Source of the DNA: JAUNQW01 sp043424615
Lineage (GTDB): Bacteria > Bacillota > Bacilli > Lactobacillales > Carnobacteriaceae_A
Assembly (NCBI GenBank): GCA_043424615.1
Contig: JBHWOX010000047.1
Span: 1 to 37,720, forward strand
Direction: 5' to 3'
Length of the DNA: 37,720 nucleotides
Positions 32,630 through 37,720 of this stretch are shown here, in pieces. Positions within the stretch are counted from its first letter, which is position 1; every line of letters begins with the position of its first letter. The position numbers and the translations under genes are program-made. The notes beneath the pieces were generated by a model, which was given only the letters and a program-made list of their open reading frames with translations, was not told the DNA's origin and ran no database searches.

Positions 32630-33256
32630 TTAGCTATCATAAACATCCAATTGGTACTGCTGAATTAAGTGAATTAACTTTTGGGCATAGTCAGGATCGG
32701 TAGCATAACCCGCCGTCTGCAAGGCCTGGGCAGCTTCAACATAATTGTCAGCTTGGATCACCCCATGGTAAAGTTGGGGGTCGTAATCGGTCCCTTCCAC
32801 CAGCAGACGGGAATGGTCTGCCATGGAAGCTTCAAAACTATGATAAGAGCGGAAGGGAGCTTCAACCGACACAAATTCTCCGTCTAAGAATTCCTGGGTT
32901 AGATAAAGAGGATCCCAAGAGCTCCCCTTGATTCCGTATAAATTTTTATTTTCTACAGCCAAATCACTCTGACCCCAATCCGACTCCAAAATAGCTTGAG
33001 CCAAGGAAATAGAGGCCGGCACCCCATAGCGTTGATGGTTGGCATGGGCGATAGGACCTAGGGTTTGAATAAAATCTTCTTTACTAGAAAAATATTCCTG
33101 CTCTTTATCCTGGACGGCGGCATAAGGCCACCAACCACCAGCTGTATAGCGATTGATGAGAAAGAGCGACAAAGTAAACATACTAACTAATAAGGCGACC
33201 ACCAGCAGTAGTCGCCTCCTATCTCGAATTTTTATCCTTTTACTTTTTTTCGCCAT
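32630..33256 (-). CDS. Membrane-anchored N-acetylglucosaminidase-like peptidoglycan hydrolase (GH73)
   Basis: 208 residues from the ATG at 33256, chosen because GGTGA lies 5 bases upstream; an in-frame GTG at 33280 is possible. A basic N-terminus and one membrane helix (about 16-36) anchor it outside the cell. The catalytic domain (about 60-205) has the GH73/LytG pattern: HANHQRYGVPASISLAQAILESDWGQSDLA with putative catalytic Glu91, then KNLYGIKGS and FRSYHSFEASMADHSRLL. It would cut the glycan strands of peptidoglycan. There is no SPOR, LysM or repeat domain, so it is a minimal version. Its start lies two bases before the end of the upstream carboxypeptidase stop region, so the two are translationally coupled. 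Confidence 0.88.
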   Translation of the reverse strand: MAKKSKRIKIRDRRRLLLVVALLVSMFTLSLFLINRYTAGGWWPYAAVQDKEQEYFSSKEDFIQTLGPIAHANHQRYGVPASISLAQAILESDWGQSDLAVENKNLYGIKGSSWDPLYLTQEFLDGEFVSVEAPFRSYHSFEASMADHSRLLVEGTDYDPQLYHGVIQADNYVEAAQALQTAGYATDPDYAQKLIHLIQQYQLDVYDS

Positions 33257-33257
33257 T

Positions 33258-34103
33258 TTATTCACCAAATTGCTGGTCACGACTATTTAACAGGTCAATA
33301 TATTCTTCCAGAGTTAAGTCATGGTCTGTCATAAATTTCGCATTTTCTTGACCGACATAGCGGAAGTGCCAAGGCTCAAACTGAACCCCTGTTATATTTT
33401 CCCTGCCTTCTAAATAACGCAAGATAAATCCATAGTCAGCCATGGTTGAAAGATAATAGTCATAGGCCGGTTGGTTGGCAAAGGCCGTATCTAATGACCC
33501 TCCTTGGCTGGCATAAGCCTGAGACACTAAGTCCATGGCTAAGCCGGTATGGTGCTCACTCGCTCCGGCTGGCATAATATATTGTTCCGTCTGCATCCGC
33601 GCTAAGTCTTCACTGGCTCCATTATTTTGGTAGGCTTGCAGTCGTTGCTGATAGTTCGACTGCTGCAAGTCAAACGACCGGTAACCCGACATCAATTGCA
33701 TGGGGTAGCCATCTCTTTGAGCCTGGTCAAACCAAGCTTGCATAGCCTTTTGTGCTCGAGCGTCCATTTTTTGACCATGACCCACATCGACCAGATTGAC
33801 CTGGACTTCTTCAGATAAGGGATGATCACGGTTGACCAGTTGTAATTGCCAGTCTGAAGCCGACGCATCTTCCGGCAAGAGCGGCAACAGCTCCCGTGCA
33901 TTTTTCTGCTGAGGGGTTAAAATCTCAAGTTCCAAGTCATCAGCTATTGGAACTTTTTTTATTTCTTCTTCCTGAGCTTCTTCTCTTTTTTCAGTGGAAT
34001 CAATCACTTCCACTGCTGTTTGGGCAGCAATTTCTTGAGAATGAAAAGCGAAAAGTGCGGTCAAGATCAATAAAGTAGGTAACAATCGGTGGGATGGTCG
34101 CAT
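33258..34103 (-). CDS. VanY-family D-alanyl-D-alanine carboxypeptidase
   Basis: 281 residues from the ATG at 34103, which has AAGGAG at nine bases; an upstream in-frame ATG at 34127 lacks a site. It has a signal peptide (basic start, hydrophobic LLPTLLILTALFAF, likely cleaved after AAQ or kept as an anchor) and an acidic linker (about 30-60). The metallopeptidase domain shows SGYRSFDLQQSNYQ (139-152), the zinc motif SEHHTGLAMD (182-191; His184 and Asp191) and EPWHFRYVG (243-251; Glu243 and His246). It trims the terminal D-Ala from peptidoglycan stem peptides. It is the first gene of a two-gene wall unit with the glucosaminidase. Nothing suggests a vancomycin resistance cluster. Confidence 0.93.
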   Translation of the reverse strand: MRPSHRLLPTLLILTALFAFHSQEIAAQTAVEVIDSTEKREEAQEEEIKKVPIADDLELEILTPQQKNARELLPLLPEDASASDWQLQLVNRDHPLSEEVQVNLVDVGHGQKMDARAQKAMQAWFDQAQRDGYPMQLMSGYRSFDLQQSNYQQRLQAYQNNGASEDLARMQTEQYIMPAGASEHHTGLAMDLVSQAYASQGGSLDTAFANQPAYDYYLSTMADYGFILRYLEGRENITGVQFEPWHFRYVGQENAKFMTDHDLTLEEYIDLLNSRDQQFGE

Positions 34104-34236
34104 TTCACTCGGCTCCTTTTTCGGCATTAGTCTTCCTTCTCATTTTAACAAGGACAGGGGGAAAGTAAATGAATAAGACGCTTTGTAATCATTTTTTAAT
34201 CTTTTTACATCCTCTTCACTCCTGTACGTTTAATAA

Positions 34237-34267
34237 ATAAAAACAAGCCTCTTTTCAAAGGCTTGTT
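34237..34267 (-). terminator. Intrinsic terminator of the second ABC exporter operon
   Basis: A 9-bp stem, AACAAGCCT (34242-34250) with AGGCTTGTT (34259-34267), has an 8-base loop and is followed on the minus strand by TTTTTATTTATT, 14 bases past the permease stop. Confidence 0.85.
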
Positions 34268-34280
34268 CTTTAAGGTAATT

Positions 34281-36980
34281 CTATTCTTCTCCTAAGGCTT
34301 CGACCATGTCAGTGTTTTTCAGCTTGACATGCATCACAAGCATCACAATCAACGAAAAGAGAGTGGTTAAGAGGGCCGCGTAAACATAAGAGGATAGGTG
34401 GATGGACCGGCCAAACATGACATCGGAAAATTCCACAATTAAAATGATATAGCGGTGGAGGAAGACTCCTAATACAAAACCTGCGAGTATACCAAAAATC
34501 GTGAGGAAGATATTTTCCCGCAAGATATAAAGTGACACTTCCTTGTCATAAAAACCTAGGACTTTAATGGTAGCCAATTCTCGCTGGCGTTCACCAATAT
34601 TCACATTGGTTAAATTGTAAAGAACAACAAAAGCCAAGAGAGCCGCTGCTACGATGAGCAGAGTAACTACCACATCCAAGGACCCTAAAGTATCTTCAAA
34701 CTGAGCAGATAAGGTCGAAACGAAGAAGATGGCATTGACTGCCTCTGAAGTCATCAACTCATCACCAATTTTTTCTTCTGTATCATCATTGGCATCAAAA
34801 TGTAACCAAGCTAGGTCAGGGGTCCAATCTTTGCCGGTCACTGACTGATAATATTGTTTGTTCATAAAGAGCGAGTGGCCCATATAATTACGGACGATAT
34901 CCACAATTTGGAAGTGGTAATCTTCTCCCTCCTCATTTTGAACCACTAGCTCGTCGCCTACTTTCAAATCTTTCATCTCAGCTAGTTTTTCGGTGACCAT
35001 CGCCCCTTCTTCAGGAATTGAGACAGTCTCACCAGTCAGCGTGGATTCCAAATGTTTATAGGATTCTATTTCATCAGGATCTTGAGGAACCATCAAGCTC
35101 AGATCTTGATCCGCCTCTCCTTCTACAGAAACAGTGGTGTCTTCTGCATTCATAAATAAGTGGCCTTCAATCAAAGGATCATCTTGAATCTTTTGTTGAA
35201 GTTGGTCGACTTGGTCTGGATCGACTTCATCATTGATGGCCACAATTCCATCGTATTTGTCGATGGTTCCATATTGTTCATGCAGAAGATCATTCACTGA
35301 ATCGGAGATTCCAAAGCCCATTAACATCAAAGCGGTACAACCTGCTATACCCAAAATGGTCATGAACATCCGTTTTTTATAACGGAAGAGGTTACGGAAG
35401 GTAATTTTGTAATTAAAACTCAAGGCCTCCCATAAGGGTTCGATGCGCTCCAGTAAAATGCGCTTGCCTTTTTTAGGAGCTTTAGGTTGCATGAGCTGAG
35501 CCGGCGAGGTCCGTAAGGTCGACCCTAGGGTAAAGAGAGTCGCTCCGACCGTCGCAATCATCGCTCCCAATAAGGCAATCAAACTATAGGACCAGTAAAA
35601 TTCCAAGACCGCATCAGGCATGGAATAGAGGGAGCCATAAGCATTGTAAATGATGGTTGGGAAAATATAGACGCCCCCTAAACCTATCAACCAGCCAATG
35701 AATCCTGCTAGAAAGGCATAGAAAAGATATTTAAAAGAAACTGCTGGATTGGAATAACCAAAAGATTTTAAGATGCCAATTTCATTGCGCCCTTCATCCA
35801 CCATACGAGTCATGGTGGTCAAAGTGACCAATATAGCGACAACAAAGAAAAAGACAGGGAAGATGCGCGCGATAGCTTCAATCCGCTGGGCATTTTGCCC
35901 GTAACCCACATAAGCCGCATCGTCCAGGCGATTAGAGCTTATAACATCAGCATCTGCTAATTGCTCTAGATCTTCTTCAGCCTGCTTCAAATCAGCTTCA
36001 GCTTGCGGGCGTTTTTCTTCAAACTCTTTTTGCCCCTCTTGATAAGCTTGGACTTGCTGGCGGATAGGACCCGCTAGTCTTTCAGCTGGCAGATCTAAAA
36101 GTCCCGCTTGTTCTAATTGCTGGCGGCTTCGTTGAAGGTCTTCTTCTGTATTTTTTAAATCTTGCCAGCCCTGGTCGATGTCAGCTTGCGCTTGTTGACG
36201 TTTTTCTTCTGCCCGCTCCTCTACTTGCTCACTCAGAACTTGGTCAACTTCTTCTGTTTTATCTTCCAAGGCTTGTTCATATTCATCGTCATAGGCCTTG
36301 TAATGATCAGACGCTGGGAAACGCAAGTAGGCCGTTTGGTAGATGTTACTATCAAAACTTTCTTCTGTGACAACTGCAAAACCATCAAGATTTCCGTTCC
36401 CTACGGACGTCACACCCCTTTGGCCATTTTCAATATAGAGGGGACTGTTGACAAAGCCCACAATTTCATATTCTTGGTCCTTAAGGAAGTTAAGCTCATC
36501 TTCTTGATTCCCCTTATTAAAGCTGATGGTATCACCAATTTGATGGTGTTCGCTTACTGTCCCGTAAGCATCGAGGGCAATTTCACCTTCTTTTTCGGGT
36601 AAGCGACCCTCCGCCACGACATATTGGTTGATTGGCGGTTGGCCGTCTGCTGGGATTGATTTCACCCGGGTCAGGATGTTTGATTCAGTGATAAAGGCAT
36701 CTTCCATATATTCGGCCATGACTTCTGCGTCGAATTCACCATCTAACCGATCCAAATCTTCCTGGGTCAAGCCGATGGTAGATTGGGCCTTGAGGTCCGC
36801 CAGTTTTGTGGCTTTAAAATATTGGTCTGCCGTATGTTTCATGATGGGACCCGCAGAGCTCACCCCTACAAAGATGGCAACCCCTAGCATGACAATAAGT
36901 AAAATAGAAATGAAACGAGCTTTGCTTTGCCACATTTCTCGGAGGGTATTTTTAAAAATTGTTTTTAATTTCAAGAGCAT
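34281..36980 (-). CDS. Large FtsX/MacB-type ABC transporter permease
   Basis: 899 residues. TM1 (about 22-43) is followed by a first extracellular part of about 320 residues that includes a charged coiled coil (about 235-345, EEVDQVLSEQVEERAEEK and QQAQADIDQGWQDL). Three helices follow (about 370-395, 410-445, 465-495), with the FtsX core around NEIGILKSFGYSNPAVSF. A second unit has TM5 (about 530-550, TILGIAGCTALMLMGFGIS), an extracellular domain and three terminal helices, with core RELATIKVLGFYDKEV. Such permeases extrude or extract hydrophobic compounds or peptides by mechanotransmission; the coiled coil could form a periplasm-like stalk that touches a wall enzyme or partner, as in FtsEX-type systems. 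The substrate is unknown. The ribosome binding site is GAAGGTGTGA, 15 bases after the ATPase stop. Confidence 0.92.
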   Translation of the reverse strand: MLLKLKTIFKNTLREMWQSKARFISILLIVMLGVAIFVGVSSAGPIMKHTADQYFKATKLADLKAQSTIGLTQEDLDRLDGEFDAEVMAEYMEDAFITESNILTRVKSIPADGQPPINQYVVAEGRLPEKEGEIALDAYGTVSEHHQIGDTISFNKGNQEDELNFLKDQEYEIVGFVNSPLYIENGQRGVTSVGNGNLDGFAVVTEESFDSNIYQTAYLRFPASDHYKAYDDEYEQALEDKTEEVDQVLSEQVEERAEEKRQQAQADIDQGWQDLKNTEEDLQRSRQQLEQAGLLDLPAERLAGPIRQQVQAYQEGQKEFEEKRPQAEADLKQAEEDLEQLADADVISSNRLDDAAYVGYGQNAQRIEAIARIFPVFFFVVAILVTLTTMTRMVDEGRNEIGILKSFGYSNPAVSFKYLFYAFLAGFIGWLIGLGGVYIFPTIIYNAYGSLYSMPDAVLEFYWSYSLIALLGAMIATVGATLFTLGSTLRTSPAQLMQPKAPKKGKRILLERIEPLWEALSFNYKITFRNLFRYKKRMFMTILGIAGCTALMLMGFGISDSVNDLLHEQYGTIDKYDGIVAINDEVDPDQVDQLQQKIQDDPLIEGHLFMNAEDTTVSVEGEADQDLSLMVPQDPDEIESYKHLESTLTGETVSIPEEGAMVTEKLAEMKDLKVGDELVVQNEEGEDYHFQIVDIVRNYMGHSLFMNKQYYQSVTGKDWTPDLAWLHFDANDDTEEKIGDELMTSEAVNAIFFVSTLSAQFEDTLGSLDVVVTLLIVAAALLAFVVLYNLTNVNIGERQRELATIKVLGFYDKEVSLYILRENIFLTIFGILAGFVLGVFLHRYIILIVEFSDVMFGRSIHLSSYVYAALLTTLFSLIVMLVMHVKLKNTDMVEALGEE

Positions 36981-36995
36981 TCACACCTTCTTTTC

Positions 36996-37697
36996 TTACC
37001 ATTCGATATCTTCAATGGCTTGCGGCTGGTCATTGACTTGGATATCACGGGCTTGGGCATCCTGAATACGAATGACTCGGTCTGCCATGGGAGCAATAGC
37101 CTGGTTGTGGGTAATGACTACCACCGTTGCTCCATATTTTTCAATGGTAGAATGAAGTTCAGCCAGAACACGTTTCCCTGTGTCATAATCCAAAGCGCCT
37201 GTTGGCTCATCGCATAAAAGCAATTTTGGTTGAGTCGCAATAGCTCGAGCGATTGCTACCCTTTGCTGCTCGCCTCCAGATAGTTGGGCGGGGAAATTGT
37301 CCACTCGGTCAGCAAGGCCCACGCTTTCTAAAATTTCAACAGCATCCAAGGGGTGGGAGGATATTTCTGTTGCCATTTCAACATTTTCTTTGGCAGATAA
37401 GTTGGGAATTAAATTATAATTCTGGAAAATAAAACCAACATCATGCCGGCGGTAGGTGGTCAATTGTCGAGAATTGTAATCGGCTATATTTTTACCATCG
37501 ACAATAATTTCACCTTCATCTGGCGAATCCATCCCTCCTAGCATATTGAGGACGGTCGATTTCCCTGCTCCTGATGGGCCAACTATGACCGCAAATTCTT
37601 TTTCTTCTATTTCAAAATTCATGTCATCATTAGCGGCTGTCCGGGCTTCCCCTTGGCCGTAAAACTTAGAGACATGATTGACTTCAATATAAGCCAA
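36996..37697 (-). CDS. ABC exporter ATP-binding protein (MacB/LolD type)
   Basis: 233 residues from the TTG at 37697, which has AAAGGTGG about eight bases upstream; an in-frame GTG at 37709 would add four residues. It has Walker A GPSGAGKST (40-48), Q-loop in FIFQNYNL, signature LSGGEQQRVAIARAIA, Walker B LLLCDEPTGALD and H-loop VITHN. It drives the 899-residue permease whose gene follows 15 bases downstream. The promoter lies beyond the right edge or in the last 20 bases, so upstream genes of the operon could exist outside the window. It is complete, unlike the interrupted pair at 3173-6290. Confidence 0.93.
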   Translation of the reverse strand: MAYIEVNHVSKFYGQGEARTAANDDMNFEIEEKEFAVIVGPSGAGKSTVLNMLGGMDSPDEGEIIVDGKNIADYNSRQLTTYRRHDVGFIFQNYNLIPNLSAKENVEMATEISSHPLDAVEILESVGLADRVDNFPAQLSGGEQQRVAIARAIATQPKLLLCDEPTGALDYDTGKRVLAELHSTIEKYGATVVVITHNQAIAPMADRVIRIQDAQARDIQVNDQPQAIEDIEW

Positions 37698-37720
37698 ACT
37701 TTTTTCCACCTTTCTTTTAC

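Noticed and set aside
32630..34103. Vancomycin-resistance cluster suggested by the VanY-type protein
   Set aside because: No VanRS, VanH, ligase or VanX nearby; ordinary wall carboxypeptidases share the same motifs.
36162..37065. Two plus-strand frames of about 145 codons each
   Set aside because: Shadows of the 899-residue permease gene; hydrophobic or Ser-rich text typical of antisense frames.

Overview
The window looks like chromosomal DNA of a low-GC Gram-positive coccus of the order Lactobacillales. The basis is the gene order pcrA-ligA-camS-gatC-gatA-gatB-(dagK-rlmCD), a pyruvate oxidase of the H2O2-forming type, strong AGGAGG ribosome binding sites, sigma-A type promoters with extended -10 elements, and almost all genes on the minus strand. 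Aerococcaceae (Aerococcus or Facklamia-like) is my best guess, but that is inference from protein flavour only. There is no intact mobile element, rRNA or CRISPR array.

Layout, left to right. 1-381: a frameshifted remnant of the N-terminus of an N-6 adenine DNA methylase / restriction enzyme. 382-736: non-coding. 737-3082: an RlmCD-type rRNA methyltransferase paralogue and the AP endonuclease exoA. 3173-6290: an ABC exporter operon (ATPase plus an FtsX-type permease) whose permease carries an in-frame TAA at codon 297. 6461-8875: an ATP-grasp ligase resembling D-aspartate ligase, and a YeiH-type membrane protein. 9198-12643: a Sir2 deacetylase with an altered zinc site, a SAM methyltransferase, the arsenite methyltransferase arsM on the plus strand, and dps behind a PerR-box-like operator. 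12752-15403: an SDR oxidoreductase and pyruvate oxidase. 15618-15691: tRNA-Pro(GGG), followed by about 580 bases with no recognised gene, then a small glycine-zipper membrane protein. 16674-29020: the conserved housekeeping block rlmCD, dagK, gatBAC, camS, ligA, pcrA, split by a plus-strand medium-chain dehydrogenase. 29246-32524: a GntR regulator, a catalytically degenerate PurK homologue and a CorC/HlyC-type CNNM-CBS membrane protein. 32630-34103: two translationally coupled cell-wall enzymes (glucosaminidase-like and VanY-like carboxypeptidase). 34281 to the right end: a second ABC exporter (899-residue FtsX permease plus ATPase).

How it fits together. Pyruvate oxidase makes H2O2, CO2 and acetyl phosphate. 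Dps, with all five ferroxidase ligands, lies one gene away with a 7-1-7 inverted repeat over its -10, consistent with peroxide-responsive protection from the cell's own H2O2. ExoA and LigA/PcrA cover DNA repair, and GatCAB makes Gln-tRNA(Gln) and/or Asn-tRNA(Asn) by transamidation. The two wall enzymes, CamS and the D-Asp-ligase-like ATP-grasp protein belong to the envelope. Most units end in clear hairpin terminators, listed individually. I did not find a convincing new multi-gene system. The best leads are the degenerate PurK/GntR pair, the nonsense-interrupted exporter, the Sir2 with a lost zinc cysteine, the orphan ArsM, and several promoter-overlapping inverted repeats.
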